A stretch of DNA of 64,000 nucleotides from Mesorhizobium sp. C432A (GTDB lineage Bacteria; Pseudomonadota; Alphaproteobacteria; Rhizobiales; Rhizobiaceae). The notes beneath the pieces are model-generated. The model was given only the letters and a program-made list of their open reading frames with translations. It was not told the DNA's origin and ran no database searches. The stretch covers positions 1,488,001 through 1,552,000 of the forward strand of contig NZ_CP100470.1 of assembly GCF_030323145.1 (NCBI RefSeq). The letters run 5' to 3'. Made by a program: the position numbers and the translations under genes. Shown piece by piece: positions 38,006-48,415 of the stretch (position 1 is its first letter; each line of letters starts with the position of its first letter).

Positions 38006-40648
38006 ATGGCAACCGAACGATACAATCCGCGCGCGTCAGAGCCCAAATGGCAGAAGGCCTGGACCGAAAAGAAGCTGTTCGAAGCGCATAACGACGATCC
38101 GAAGCCGAAATACTACGTGCTGGAGATGTTCCCCTATCCCTCGGGGAAGATCCATATCGGCCACACCCGCAACTACACGATGGGCGACGTGGTGGCGCGC
38201 TACAAGCGGGCCAAGGGTTTCAACGTGCTGCACCCGATGGGCTGGGACGCTTTCGGCATGCCGGCCGAAAACGCGGCGATGCAGAACAAGGTCCATCCCA
38301 AGGAATGGACCTACGCCAACATCGCCGCCATGCGCGAGCAGCTCAAGATGATGGGCCTGTCGCTGGACTGGGCGCGCGAGTTCGCCACCTGCGACGTCGA
38401 CTATTACCACCGCCAGCAGATGCTGTTCCTCGACTTCGTCGAAAAGGGGCTGGTGACGCGCAAATCCTCCAAGGTCAACTGGGACCCGGAGGATATGACG
38501 GTGCTCGCCAACGAGCAGGTCATCGACGGGCGCGGCTGGCGCTCGGGCGCGCTGGTCGAACAGCGTGAGTTGACGCAGTGGTTCTTCAAGATCACCGATT
38601 ACGCGCAGGACTTGCTGGATTCGCTGAACGGTCTCGGCGAGTGGCCGGAAAAGGTCAAGCTGATGCAGCAGAACTGGATCGGCCGCTCGGAAGGGCTGCT
38701 GATCCGCTGGCCGCTGGCAGAGCCAAGTTCTAGCAAGATTGGTGGCGACACGAGCGAGCTGGAAGTCTACACGACCAGGCCCGACACCATTTTCGGCGCC
38801 TCCTTCATGGCGGTCGCCGCCGATCATCCGCTGGCCAGGAAGGCCGCCGAGAGCAATGTCGAACTGGCCAAGTTCATCGAAGAAATCAGACATATGGGCA
38901 CGTCGGTGGCCGCACTGGAGACGGCCGAGAAGAAAGGTTTCGACACCGGCATCCGCGTCGTGCATCCGTTCGACGACTCGTGGACCCTGCCGGTCTACGT
39001 CGCGAATTTCGTTTTGATGGAATACGGCACCGGCGCCATATTCGGCTGCCCGTCGGGCGACCAGCGCGACCTCGATTTCGCCAACAGATACGGCCTGCCG
39101 GTGATCCCGGTGGTGATGCCGGAAGATGCCGACGCCAAAACCTTCCAGGTCACGGAAGACGCCTATGTCGATGACGGCGTGATGATCAATTCGCGTTTCC
39201 TCGACGGCATGAAGCCGGAGCAGGCGTTCGACGAGGTGGCAAAGCTCCTGGAGCAGAAAACCATAGGCGGGCGGCCAATGGCGGAGCGCAAGGTGAACTT
39301 CCGCTTGCGCGACTGGGGCATTTCGCGCCAGCGCTACTGGGGCTGTCCGATCCCCATGATCCATTGCGAGGATTGCGGCGTGGTTCCGGTGCCGAAAGCC
39401 GACCTGCCGGTCAAGCTGCCCGACGACATCGAGTTCGACCGTCCCGGCAATCCGCTCGACCGCCACCCGACCTGGCGGCATGTGAAGTGTCCGCAATGCG
39501 GCAAGGATGCGCGCCGCGAGACCGACACGATGGACACGTTCGTCGATTCGTCCTGGTATTTCGCGCGCTTTACAGCGCCCTGGGCCAATGAGCCGACGGA
39601 GCCGAAGGCTGCCGATGACTGGCTGGCCGTCGACCAGTATATTGGCGGCATCGAGCACGCGATCCTCCATCTGCTCTATTCGCGCTTCTTCACCCGCGCC
39701 ATGCGCGCGACCGGGCATCTCGACCTGGCCGAGCCGTTCAAGGGCCTGTTCACGCAAGGCATGGTGGTGCATGAGACCTACCGCGTCGGCGGTGCGTCGA
39801 GCAATGGCCGCTGGCTGTCGCCGGCTGAGGTCAGGATCGAGGATGTCGGCGGCAAGCGCCGCGCCATCGAGATCGCCACCGGCGAAGAGGCGGCGATCGG
39901 CTCACTCGAAAAGATGTCGAAGTCGAAGAAGAATACGGTAAGCCCGGAAGACATCACCGATGGCTACGGCGCCGACACTGCGCGCTGGTTCATGCTGTCG
40001 GATTCGCCGCCCGAGCGCGACGTCGAATGGACCGACGACGGCGCGGCCGGCGCGCACCGCTTCATCCAGCGCATCTGGCGCCTGGTGTCGATCGCCGCCG
40101 AGACGCTCGACGGTGTCAAGCCGCAGGCGGCGAAGGAGGGCGAGGCGGGTGCCGTTTCCAAGGCCGCGAACAAGATCCTGAAGGCCATCGGCGAGGATAT
40201 CGAGAAGCTCGGCTTCAACCGCGCCATCGCCCGCATCTACGAACTGGCCAATGCCTTGACCGCGCCGCTCAACGACGTCGCCGAGGGCAAGGCCGACGCG
40301 GCGCTGAAAGGCGCCTGCCGCGAGGCGGTGGAGATTCTTGTGCATGTGGTCGCGCCGGTCATGCCGCATTTGGCCGAAGAGTGCTGGCACACGCTGGGCG
40401 GCACCGATCTGGTCGCCGAACGGCCATGGCCGGTCTATGATCCGGCGCTGGTCGTCGACAACGAGATCGTGCTGCCGGTCCAGGTCAACGGCAAGAAGCG
40501 CGGCGATTTGACAATTGCCCGCGACGCGGACCAAGGTGCGGTCGAAAAAGCGGTTCTGGCTCTCGACTTCGTGCAGAAAGCGCTGGAAGGTAAGGCGCCC
40601 CGCAAGGTGATCATCGTGCCGCAGAGGATCGTCAATGTCGTTGCTTGA
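38006..40648 (+). CDS. leuS: Leucyl-tRNA synthetase
   Basis: 880 residues, full length. [14 protein letters not shown] (about residues 47-60) is the HIGH motif and [15 protein letters not shown] (about 636-650) the KMSKS motif. The editing domain lies between, with ETYTTRPDT-like [28 protein letters not shown] and [20 protein letters not shown] resemble the zinc/insert region. The ATG at 38006 begins [19 protein letters not shown] as in homologues; open codons upstream belong to the antisense of yggS. The last 14 bases overlap lptE, so the two are translationally coupled. Confidence 0.98.
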   Translation: MATERYNPRASEPKWQKAWTEKKLFEAHNDDPKPKYYVLEMFPYPSGKIHIGHTRNYTMGDVVARYKRAKGFNVLHPMGWDAFGMPAENAAMQNKVHPKEWTYANIAAMREQLKMMGLSLDWAREFATCDVDYYHRQQMLFLDFVEKGLVTRKSSKVNWDPEDMTVLANEQVIDGRGWRSGALVEQRELTQWFFKITDYAQDLLDSLNGLGEWPEKVKLMQQNWIGRSEGLLIRWPLAEPSSSKIGGDTSELEVYTTRPDTIFGASFMAVAADHPLARKAAESNVELAKFIEEIRHMGTSVAALETAEKKGFDTGIRVVHPFDDSWTLPVYVANFVLMEYGTGAIFGCPSGDQRDLDFANRYGLPVIPVVMPEDADAKTFQVTEDAYVDDGVMINSRFLDGMKPEQAFDEVAKLLEQKTIGGRPMAERKVNFRLRDWGISRQRYWGCPIPMIHCEDCGVVPVPKADLPVKLPDDIEFDRPGNPLDRHPTWRHVKCPQCGKDARRETDTMDTFVDSSWYFARFTAPWANEPTEPKAADDWLAVDQYIGGIEHAILHLLYSRFFTRAMRATGHLDLAEPFKGLFTQGMVVHETYRVGGASSNGRWLSPAEVRIEDVGGKRRAIEIATGEEAAIGSLEKMSKSKKNTVSPEDITDGYGADTARWFMLSDSPPERDVEWTDDGAAGAHRFIQRIWRLVSIAAETLDGVKPQAAKEGEAGAVSKAANKILKAIGEDIEKLGFNRAIARIYELANALTAPLNDVAEGKADAALKGACREAVEILVHVVAPVMPHLAEECWHTLGGTDLVAERPWPVYDPALVVDNEIVLPVQVNGKKRGDLTIARDADQGAVEKAVLALDFVQKALEGKAPRKVIIVPQRIVNVVA

Positions 40649-41231
40649 CCTCAGAAGGATGGGGCCCGATCTGGAAAAGACGGCGCGCTTGCTGCGCCGC
40701 GCAGCGCTGTACGGCATGGTCGCTTCGATGGCGCTGGTTTCGGCCTGTACGGTCAGGCCGCTCTATTCCAGCGCGCCGTTGACGGCCGGCTCGACGCTCA
40801 GCGCTTCAGCGGAACTGGCGTCGGTCGCGGTCAAGCCGGTCAAGACCCGCTACGCCCAGCAGGTCCGCAACAATCTGATATTTGCCTTTGGTCAAGGCGC
40901 CGGCGAGCCGCCGGCGCCGGTCTACATGCTCGATCTCGGCGTCACCGAACTGGTCGAATCGGCCGCGGTGGTGCAGATCCAGACCGACGAAGACGAGCCG
41001 ACGGCAGGCACGGTGACGCTGACCGCAAACTATGTGCTGACCGATGCCAGGACCGGCGTGGTGATCGCAACCGGCAAACGGTCGATCCCATCATCCTTCG
41101 ACAAGCCGACGCAGGAGTTCGCCTCCTACCGGGCGCAGCTCGACGCCGAGAACCGCGCCGCGCGTGAACTGGCTGAAATGGTGAGCCTGTCGGTCGCCCA
41201 GGACTTGGTCAGGCACGGCAAGAAGGCCTGA
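40635..41231 (+). CDS. lptE: LPS-assembly lipoprotein LptE
   Basis: 198 residues. A basic N-region is followed by [15 protein letters not shown], a lipobox with Cys38 as the lipidated residue. The mature part [15 protein letters not shown] and [19 protein letters not shown] fits the alphaproteobacterial LptE/RlpB family, which plugs the LptD barrel to insert LPS into the outer membrane. It follows leuS with a 14-bp overlap, its standard location in alphaproteobacteria. holA, which usually comes next, is absent; a strong terminator follows instead. Confidence 0.88.
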   Translation: MSLLDLRRMGPDLEKTARLLRRAALYGMVASMALVSACTVRPLYSSAPLTAGSTLSASAELASVAVKPVKTRYAQQVRNNLIFAFGQGAGEPPAPVYMLDLGVTELVESAAVVQIQTDEDEPTAGTVTLTANYVLTDARTGVVIATGKRSIPSSFDKPTQEFASYRAQLDAENRAARELAEMVSLSVAQDLVRHGKKA

Positions 41232-41274
41232 GCATTCCCTGGCGCTGCCAACTAGACTTTTAGCAGTCCGCAAC

Positions 41275-41301
41275 AAAAAGGCCGGTTTCCCGGCCTTTTT
41301 T
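41275..41301. terminator. Bidirectional intrinsic terminator
   Basis: AAAAAGGCCGG, loop TTTC, CCGGCCTTTTTT: an 11-bp GC-rich stem with A run before and T run after. It works in both directions and separates lptE from the convergent fsa. Confidence 0.92.
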
Positions 41302-41320
41302 CGTTTGTATCGAACCGATC

Positions 41321-41977
<657 letters not shown>

Positions 41978-42067
41978 GGGGGTCTCCTGAAAGATTTCCA
42001 TGTGCATGCCATGCACATTCCGGGTTGCCCTTTGATCTAGACCAAAGTCGGGGCAAGGTCACGCCCG

Positions 42068-44251
42068 ATGATCGAAGATTCGCCCTTTGTCGCAGCCGCG
42101 CCGGTGCTGGTGCCGATGCCGGCCGAACGGCCCTACACCTACGCTGTGCCTGCCGGCGTGCGCGTGGTGCCGGGCTCGATCGTGCGCGTGCCGCTCGGTC
42201 CGCGCCAGGTTGCCGGCATCGTCTGGGATGGTGCGGTCGAGAATATCGACGCCAAAAAGCTGCGCCCGATCGAACAGGTCTTCGACTGCCCGCCGATCGA
42301 CCGCGGCATGCGCCGCTTTGTCGACTGGCTGGCGCAGTACACGCTGTCGCCGCCCGGCATGGTGGCGCGCATGCTGTTGCGCGCGCCGGAGGCGTTCGAT
42401 CCCGAACCATGGATCGAGGGCCTGCAGCGGACCCTCGTCATGCCCGACCGGATGACGGATGCCAGGACGCGCGTGCTGGAGACGGCGGAAGGGGGGCTTG
42501 CCTGGACGCGATCCGGCCTGGCGCACGCGGCGGGCGTGTCGTCGACGGTGGTCGAGGGGCTCAAGGCGCAAGGCGTGTTCGAGACGGTGATGATCCCGCC
42601 TCGACCGGTGGTCGCCGCGCCCGATCCCTCCTACGCCATGCCGGAGCTGATGCCGGACCAGGCAGACGCGGCCGCCATGCTGCGCGCCAATGTCGCGGCC
42701 GCTGCTTTCAACGTCACGCTGCTCGACGGCGTCACCGGTTCAGGCAAGACGGAAGTTTATTTCGAGGCGGTGGCGGCAGCCCTCGACCAGGGCAGGCAGG
42801 TGTTGATCCTGCTGCCGGAGATCGCGCTGACGCATACCTTCCTCGAACGCTTCCAGCAGCGTTTCGGCGCCAAGCCGGCGGAATGGCATTCCGACCTGCC
42901 GCCCCGAATGCGCGAAAAGGTCTGGCGGCAGGTGGCGGAAGGCGGCGTGCGCGTCGTTGCCGGGGCGCGTTCGGCGCTGTTCCTGCCGTTCCGCGAGCTC
43001 GGGCTGATCGTCGTCGACGAGGAGCACGACCCCGCCTACAAGCAGGAGGATCGCGTCTTCTACAATGCGCGCGACATGGCGGTGGTGCGCGGCCATATCA
43101 GCGGCTTCCCGGTGGTGCTGGCGTCGGCGACGCCATCGGTCGAAAGCCGGGTCAATGCGCAGCAGGGCCGCTACAGCAGGGCGGTGCTGTCGGCGCGCTT
43201 TGCCGAAGCCGCGCTTCCCGATCTCAAGACGATCGACATGCGGCGCGCGCCGCCGGCCCGCGGCGGCTTTCTGTCGCCGCTGCTGATCGACCAGATGCAA
43301 CGTACGCTGGAGAAGAAGGAGCAGTCGCTGCTGTTCCTCAACCGGCGCGGCTATGCGCCGCTGACGCTGTGCCGCGTCTGCGGCCACCGCTTCGGCTGCC
43401 CGGTTTGTTCGGCCTGGCTGGTCGAGCACCGCTTTCGCGGCCAACTCGTCTGCCATCATTGCGGGCACAATGAGAAGCGGCCGGAGGCTTGTCCGGAATG
43501 CGGCACGCTCGACCATCTGGTCGCCTGCGGGCCTGGCGTCGAGCGGATAGCTGAAGAAGTCGTGGCGCATTTCCCCGACGCGCGCACGATCGTCCTGTCG
43601 TCCGATTTGATGGGTGGAGTGCGCCGGCTGCGTCTGGAGCTCGAGGCCATTGCCAATGGCGAGGCCGACATCGTCATCGGCACGCAGCTGGTCGCCAAGG
43701 GCCATAACTTTCCCAACATGACGCTGGTCGGCGTCGTCGATGCCGATCTCGGCCTCGCCAATGGCGATCCGCGCGCCGCCGAACGGACCTTCCAATTGCT
43801 CAGCCAGGTGACTGGACGCGCCGGCCGCACCGGCAAGAAGAGCCTCGGCCTGCTGCAGACTTTCCAGCCGGACCATCCGGTGATGCGGGCGATCGTCTCG
43901 GGCGATGCCGAGGCCTTTTACGAACGCGAGATCACTGAGCGCGAACGGGCAGCCCTGCCGCCCTTCGGCAGGCTTGCCGGCGTCATCGTCAGTGCGGTGA
44001 CGCGGGCCGAGGCCGAAGGCCACGCGCGCGGCCTGCGCCGTGCAGCACCCCAGGCCAGCGACCTGTTCGTGCTCGGCCCGGCCGAGGCGCCGCTGTCGCT
44101 GCTTGGTGGGCGCCATCGTTTCCGCTTGCTGATCCAGGGTGAAAAGCGCGCCGACATCCAAGGCTTCATCCGCACCATGCTGGCCGAAGGGCCGAAGCAG
44201 CGCGGCTCGGTTCGCGTGCAGGTCGACATCGATCCGCAGAGCTTCTTGTAA
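42068..44251 (+). CDS. priA: Primosomal protein N' (replication restart helicase)
   Basis: 727 residues. DGVTGSGKTEVYFEAVAAAL near residues 218-237 is Walker A, IVVDEEHDPAYKQEDRVFYN near 313-332 the DEEH box. CRVCGHRFGCPVC and CHHCG/CPECG (about residues 435-478) are the eight zinc Cys. GTQLVAKGHNFPNMTLVGVV and TGRAGR are late helicase motifs. It reloads the replisome at stalled forks. The C-terminus reads RGSVRVQVDIDPQSFL. A degenerate copy of this 3' end lies 11.5 kb downstream, beyond the siderophore locus. Confidence 0.97.
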   Translation: MIEDSPFVAAAPVLVPMPAERPYTYAVPAGVRVVPGSIVRVPLGPRQVAGIVWDGAVENIDAKKLRPIEQVFDCPPIDRGMRRFVDWLAQYTLSPPGMVARMLLRAPEAFDPEPWIEGLQRTLVMPDRMTDARTRVLETAEGGLAWTRSGLAHAAGVSSTVVEGLKAQGVFETVMIPPRPVVAAPDPSYAMPELMPDQADAAAMLRANVAAAAFNVTLLDGVTGSGKTEVYFEAVAAALDQGRQVLILLPEIALTHTFLERFQQRFGAKPAEWHSDLPPRMREKVWRQVAEGGVRVVAGARSALFLPFRELGLIVVDEEHDPAYKQEDRVFYNARDMAVVRGHISGFPVVLASATPSVESRVNAQQGRYSRAVLSARFAEAALPDLKTIDMRRAPPARGGFLSPLLIDQMQRTLEKKEQSLLFLNRRGYAPLTLCRVCGHRFGCPVCSAWLVEHRFRGQLVCHHCGHNEKRPEACPECGTLDHLVACGPGVERIAEEVVAHFPDARTIVLSSDLMGGVRRLRLELEAIANGEADIVIGTQLVAKGHNFPNMTLVGVVDADLGLANGDPRAAERTFQLLSQVTGRAGRTGKKSLGLLQTFQPDHPVMRAIVSGDAEAFYEREITERERAALPPFGRLAGVIVSAVTRAEAEGHARGLRRAAPQASDLFVLGPAEAPLSLLGGRHRFRLLIQGEKRADIQGFIRTMLAEGPKQRGSVRVQVDIDPQSFL
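44190..44251 (+). repeat. priA 3' end, left copy of an 11.5-kb-spaced direct repeat
   Basis: These last 62 bp of priA encode KQRGSVRVQVDIDPQSFL. They align in the same orientation with 55713-55774; over the 47-bp best part 35 bases agree after one single-base gap, with GACATCGA and CCG cores identical. Confidence 0.75.
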
Positions 44252-44400
44252 GCACAAAGGCTGACGACGCCGCCGGCTGCCCTATGCCGTTTTGTCAAGA
44301 AAGCTCAACATCTTAGCGCCGGCTAAAATGCGCGCCGTTCATGTACCCGGCTCCCATCCGTTCGCTGACTAATCCTGATTTGAAAAGCCACAAATAAATG

Positions 44401-44427
44401 TTGACTCGTTTTATCATGAATTATAAC
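44401..44427 (+). promoter_or_regulatory. Candidate promoter of the receptor operon
   Basis: In an AT-rich stretch unlike its surroundings, TTGACT (44401-44406) and TATAAC (44422-44427) are separated by 15 bp, slightly short. Sequences ATAAA (44394-44398) and TTTAT (44410-44414) flank the -35 as an inverted repeat, a possible iron-responsive repressor site. No match to the classical Irr or RirA consensus is clear. Confidence 0.35.
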
Positions 44428-44476
44428 TGGGCCTTTCCGCTCTGGCGCTGGGGACCAGGGCATAGATGGGGACAGC

Positions 44477-46735
44477 ATGCGCAGATTTTTCAGTACGCTT
44501 CTTTGGTCATCGGCTTTGGGTTCGTCGATTATGGCAGGCGCGGCATTTGCCCAGGAAGCCGCTCCGACGGACCAGCAGGGAGCCACCGTGCTCGATCAGA
44601 TACTGGTCACCGGCCGCAATGAAAGGTCGATTTCCAGCGTCGCTCAGTCTGTCCAGGTCGTGGAACAGGAACAGGTCGAGGAAGCCGCGCAGGAAAATAT
44701 CGACGCCGCGACCCTGATCAGCCGCATCGTCCCCGGCTACGCGCCACGCAACCAGACCATTTCCGGCGCTTCGGAAACCTTCCGCGGGCGCAGTCTTCTC
44801 ATCATGGTCGACGGTGTGCCGCGCAACACACCGCTGCGGGACGTCTCACGCATCCTGTCGATGATCGACCTGAATTCGGTCGAGCGCATCGAAGTCATCA
44901 ATGGCGCGTCCAGCCTTTATGGCGCCGGCGCCACCGGCGGCACGATCAACTTCATCACCAAGCGCGGCGACAGCGACAAGCCGAAGGTGACGGTGCGCAC
45001 CGGCGTCACCGCCTTCACCGAAAACCCCGGCAAGTCGGCCGGGCCAAGCACCAGTGTCTCGGTCGAGGGCAAGAAAGGCGATTTCGACTATTTCTTCTCG
45101 GCGTCCGGTGATCTGTCGCGCCTCACCTATGACGGCCACGGCAACGAGATGGCTTCGGACGCCATGCTTGGCCAAGGCGGCGGCGACCGCACCGGCACGG
45201 GCAATCTCTTCGGCGTGGCCGGCTACCAGTTCGATTCCAGGCGCTTCGAGGCCAGCGTCGACTGGACCTATGGCAACCAGAAGCCGGACTGGTTCACCGA
45301 TTACACGACCAATCCCGTCTCCCCGGATTTCGGCGATCCCTATGAAGGCAAGCCGCTGAAGGAAGATTCGAAATATCTGACCGCCAAATACACCGACAGC
45401 GACTTCGCGCTCGGAAACCTCGAGGTCAAGGCGTTCTACAACGACATCTTCAAGCAGTCGCCCTTTACCAAATTCTCGGCCGTCAACAGCCAGGTGTATT
45501 TACCGACCAACCCGACGCGGCCGGTGATCCTGCCGCCGGGTACGGACCCGACCGCCGACTTCAACCAGACGGCGCTGCAATCGCGGCGCAGCGGCGTCAA
45601 CCTGACCGTCAACACGCCGATGGACTTTATCACTCAGGGCAGCACACTGACCTGGGGCGCCGACTACGTCTTCGATGCCACCGATCAGCAGCTGACCAAC
45701 GGCCAGGACGCCATCTCGCCCACGACCCAGAACTCGGTTGCCTTGTTTGCGCAGGGCGAAATTCCGGTGACGGATCGCTTTCGCATCAGCGGCGGCGCGC
45801 GCTACGACCAGTTTTATCTCAACGTTGAAGACTTCACTCGGCCTGCCGCTGCCGTTCTGCTAGGCCGGAACATTATCGGCCTGCCGGCGATCCAGGTGAC
45901 CGGCGGCTCGTTCGACTACGACGCCGTCACCTTCAACGCCGGCGCCGTCTACGATCTGACCGAAAGGATGCAGCTTTTCGGCAATTTCTCGCAAGGCTAC
46001 AGCCTGACCGACATTGGCGGCTTCACCCGCCGGGCCGGGTTGAACTCCAACGCCGAAACCTGCGACGCCTATGGCACCGCCATCCGGCCGCTGCTGCCGT
46101 GCACCAACGCGCCGGATTACGCGATCAGCTATGCCGATATCGCGCCTGAACCCCAGCTGGTGAACACCTGGGAAGCCGGTCTGCGCGGCGATTGGGGCGA
46201 CTATCGCGGCGGCGTCAGCACCTATCTGTCGACCTCGGACAACGGCGTCAGCTACGACATCGTCAACAACCGGGTGTCGCAGCAGAAGGAACGTATCTGG
46301 GGCGTCGAAGCCAATCTCGAGGCAGACCTCAGCGGCATGTTCACGGTGGGCGGATCGGTCGGCTATGTCGAAGGCAAATACGATGCGGATCACGACGGCC
46401 ACATCGAAGCTAACGAGTATGTGCCGAACAACCGTATCCCTTCGACCTACAAGGGCCTGGTCTATCTCACGACCCGTTTCGAGAACGAGCTGACCCTGCG
46501 CAGCGAGTTGGAGCTGTTTTCAGGGCGCGACCGCATCGCCACCCAGGAACTGGACGGTGCAGCACTGGTCAATCTCGCCGTCTCGAAGACGTTCGCCAAT
46601 GAAAGCGTGCTGAACCTTGCCGTGCGCAATGTGTTCGACACCTATTACATCAACCCCTCCGCATCGGCGACGCGCGGCGCCGACGTTCCGGGGCTGGGGC
46701 GTTCGGTCGCTCTGTCCTACCAGATCACCTTCTGA
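44477..46735 (+). CDS. TonB-dependent outer-membrane siderophore receptor
   Basis: 752 residues with GGGGA before the ATG. The signal peptide ends near GAAFAQEA. TVLDQILVTG (about residues 37-46) is the TonB box region. The plug domain has SETFRGRSLLIMVDGVPRNT and INGASSLYGAGATGGTINFI. The barrel ends with ALSYQITF, the terminal Phe required for outer-membrane insertion. The size and the neighbouring iucABCD and rhtX genes suggest a ferric aerobactin/rhizobactin-type receptor (IutA/RhtA class). First gene of a three-gene unit with the small protein and the RhtX importer. Probably induced by iron limitation. Confidence 0.92.
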   Translation: MRRFFSTLLWSSALGSSIMAGAAFAQEAAPTDQQGATVLDQILVTGRNERSISSVAQSVQVVEQEQVEEAAQENIDAATLISRIVPGYAPRNQTISGASETFRGRSLLIMVDGVPRNTPLRDVSRILSMIDLNSVERIEVINGASSLYGAGATGGTINFITKRGDSDKPKVTVRTGVTAFTENPGKSAGPSTSVSVEGKKGDFDYFFSASGDLSRLTYDGHGNEMASDAMLGQGGGDRTGTGNLFGVAGYQFDSRRFEASVDWTYGNQKPDWFTDYTTNPVSPDFGDPYEGKPLKEDSKYLTAKYTDSDFALGNLEVKAFYNDIFKQSPFTKFSAVNSQVYLPTNPTRPVILPPGTDPTADFNQTALQSRRSGVNLTVNTPMDFITQGSTLTWGADYVFDATDQQLTNGQDAISPTTQNSVALFAQGEIPVTDRFRISGGARYDQFYLNVEDFTRPAAAVLLGRNIIGLPAIQVTGGSFDYDAVTFNAGAVYDLTERMQLFGNFSQGYSLTDIGGFTRRAGLNSNAETCDAYGTAIRPLLPCTNAPDYAISYADIAPEPQLVNTWEAGLRGDWGDYRGGVSTYLSTSDNGVSYDIVNNRVSQQKERIWGVEANLEADLSGMFTVGGSVGYVEGKYDADHDGHIEANEYVPNNRIPSTYKGLVYLTTRFENELTLRSELELFSGRDRIATQELDGAALVNLAVSKTFANESVLNLAVRNVFDTYYINPSASATRGADVPGLGRSVALSYQITF

Positions 46736-46743
46736 GGGCGGCG

Positions 46744-47124
46744 ATGGCGGTGTTTCTCCAACGAAACGGTGCGCTGGTCTCGCTGCTGGCAGAAGCGCCC
46801 GCCGATCCGGCGGATGGCGAGCGCTATGTCGAGGCGCTCGGCCGCCTTTCGCTGGAACAGGAGCCGTTCGTGCTCCTGGTCGATATCGGCATCGAGATCG
46901 CGCTGAGCGACGCCCAGCGCAAGGCGCAAAACCTCTGGTACAAGGCGCAACGCGAGCAGCTCGAAAAAGCCTGCCGCGCGTGCGCGCTGGTGCGCTCCGC
47001 CGCAGACGACAACATGCAGCGCGTCTGGCAAAGCCTGTTCGGTTTTCCGGTGCTCGTCACCCGCAGCCGGGCGGAGGCCGACGCCTTCCTGAGCGGCTAC
47101 GCACCGAAGGACTATGCCAAATGA
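46744..47124 (+). CDS. Small protein of unknown function in the siderophore uptake operon
   Basis: 126 residues, starting 8 bp after the receptor stop and overlapping the importer start as ATGA, so it is translated as part of the uptake operon. I do not recognise the family. FVLLVDIGIEIALSDAQRKA, QNLWYKAQREQLEKACRACA and the end VLVTRSRAEADAFLSGY suggest an alternating beta/alpha fold, possibly SpoIIAA/STAS-like. No signal peptide or membrane span, so it should be cytoplasmic. Two nearby Cys (CRAC) could bind metal. Possible roles: iron release from the imported siderophore, or regulation. Confidence 0.75.
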   Translation: MAVFLQRNGALVSLLAEAPADPADGERYVEALGRLSLEQEPFVLLVDIGIEIALSDAQRKAQNLWYKAQREQLEKACRACALVRSAADDNMQRVWQSLFGFPVLVTRSRAEADAFLSGYAPKDYAK

Positions 47125-48404
47125 GCGCCGACGCAGACCGGCCGGCGTCTGCCGGGCTTTCGCGCCTGCGGCTTTTCGTCGTCCTGGCCTGCCTTTATCT
47201 GGCGCAGGCGATCCCGAGCTATCTGTTTGCCGCGGCGATCCCGCCGATCCTGCGCGAGCAGGGGGTGTCGCGCACCGCCATTGGCTTGATCGCGCTGCTG
47301 ATGCTGCCGCTGGTGCTGAAATTCCTATGGGCGCCGCTGGTCGACCGCTTTCGGCCAATGGCCCGCGCCCATCGCGCCGGCTGGGTCATCATCACCCAGA
47401 TCGGCGTCATCGCCGGCATCGCCGCCATGCTTTGGATCGAGCCGACCGATGTCGCCGGTATCTTTGCCGTCGGCCTTGTCGTGAGCCTGTTGATGTCGAC
47501 CCAGGACATCGCCACCGACGGCTACGCGGCCAAATATCTCGACCCGAAGGACAGGCCGATCGGCAATGCGATCCAGGGCGGCGCCGTCGCGCTCGGCGTC
47601 GTTCTCGGCGGCACGCTCGGCCTGTTGGCTTATCATCATGCCGGCTGGCAAACCATGGTGGCCATGGTGGCCGCGCTGTCCATCATCCCGCTGGTCGCCG
47701 CCTTCGCCATGCGCGAGACCGATCCCGTCGCCAGCGCGCCGCAGGCGGCCATCGACCGCCCCTCGATCCTGCGCTTTCTGCGCCGGCCGGAGGCACGCCA
47801 GATCCTGTGGATCGCGCTCATCTACCGCGCCAGCGAGGGGCTGGTGAAGTCGATGGAAGGCTCCTATCTCGTCGATGCCGGCGTGCCGCTCGATATCATC
47901 GGTTATCTCTCGGGCGGTGCCGCGCTCACCGTCGGGCTCGGCGGCTCGGCGCTGGCGGCGTGGCTGCTGCACAACAGGGGCGCCGCCTCGGTGCTCGGCC
48001 TGCTCGGCGCGCTGCGAACCATCTGCTTCCTGATCTTCGCGCTGCACGCTTTCGGCGCTATCGCCGGCTTCTGGCCGATCTTCGGCGCCTCGTTCCTGCA
48101 GACGCTGGTGCGCTACATGGAGATCGTGGCGCTCTACAGCCTGTTCATGTCCGTCACGTCGTCGGACCAACCCGGCACCGATTTCACCATCCTGTCCTGC
48201 GCCCAGCTCATCGTCTACCTCGTCGGCTCCATGCTTGCCGGCCGCCTTGCCGACATGCTCGGCTACTCCGCGTTGTTCACCCTGGCGACAGTGCTGTCGG
48301 GCATCGCCGTGGTGGCGACCTATCGCATGCTGAATGCCCATTTCGCCGATGCCGCAAAGACCCAGCCAGGAACGCCGATGCCGCTGCCGGAGGTCGCCGA
48401 ATGA
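47121..48404 (+). CDS. rhtX: RhtX/FptX-family siderophore importer (MFS, AmpG-like)
   Basis: 427 residues, 12 membrane spans. LRLFVVLACLYLAQAIPSYL at the N-terminus, LLMSTQDIATDGYAAKYL in the first half and SSDQPGTDFTILSCAQLIVY late in the protein are hallmarks of AmpG-like permeases; the operon context points to the RhtX/FptX branch, single-protein inner-membrane importers of rhizobactin 1021 and pyochelin. It replaces the usual FhuBCD-type ABC transporter, which is absent here. The start overlaps the stop of the small protein (ATGA). Convergent with the exporter gene. Confidence 0.87.
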   Translation: MSADADRPASAGLSRLRLFVVLACLYLAQAIPSYLFAAAIPPILREQGVSRTAIGLIALLMLPLVLKFLWAPLVDRFRPMARAHRAGWVIITQIGVIAGIAAMLWIEPTDVAGIFAVGLVVSLLMSTQDIATDGYAAKYLDPKDRPIGNAIQGGAVALGVVLGGTLGLLAYHHAGWQTMVAMVAALSIIPLVAAFAMRETDPVASAPQAAIDRPSILRFLRRPEARQILWIALIYRASEGLVKSMEGSYLVDAGVPLDIIGYLSGGAALTVGLGGSALAAWLLHNRGAASVLGLLGALRTICFLIFALHAFGAIAGFWPIFGASFLQTLVRYMEIVALYSLFMSVTSSDQPGTDFTILSCAQLIVYLVGSMLAGRLADMLGYSALFTLATVLSGIAVVATYRMLNAHFADAAKTQPGTPMPLPEVAE

Positions 48405-48415
48405 GCGCGGGTTCG

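Noticed and set aside
46617..47120. Long forward frame fused to the RhtX importer from inside the receptor gene
   Set aside because: The ATGA overlap at 47121 gives a proper start; upstream codons belong to receptor and small-protein genes in other frames.
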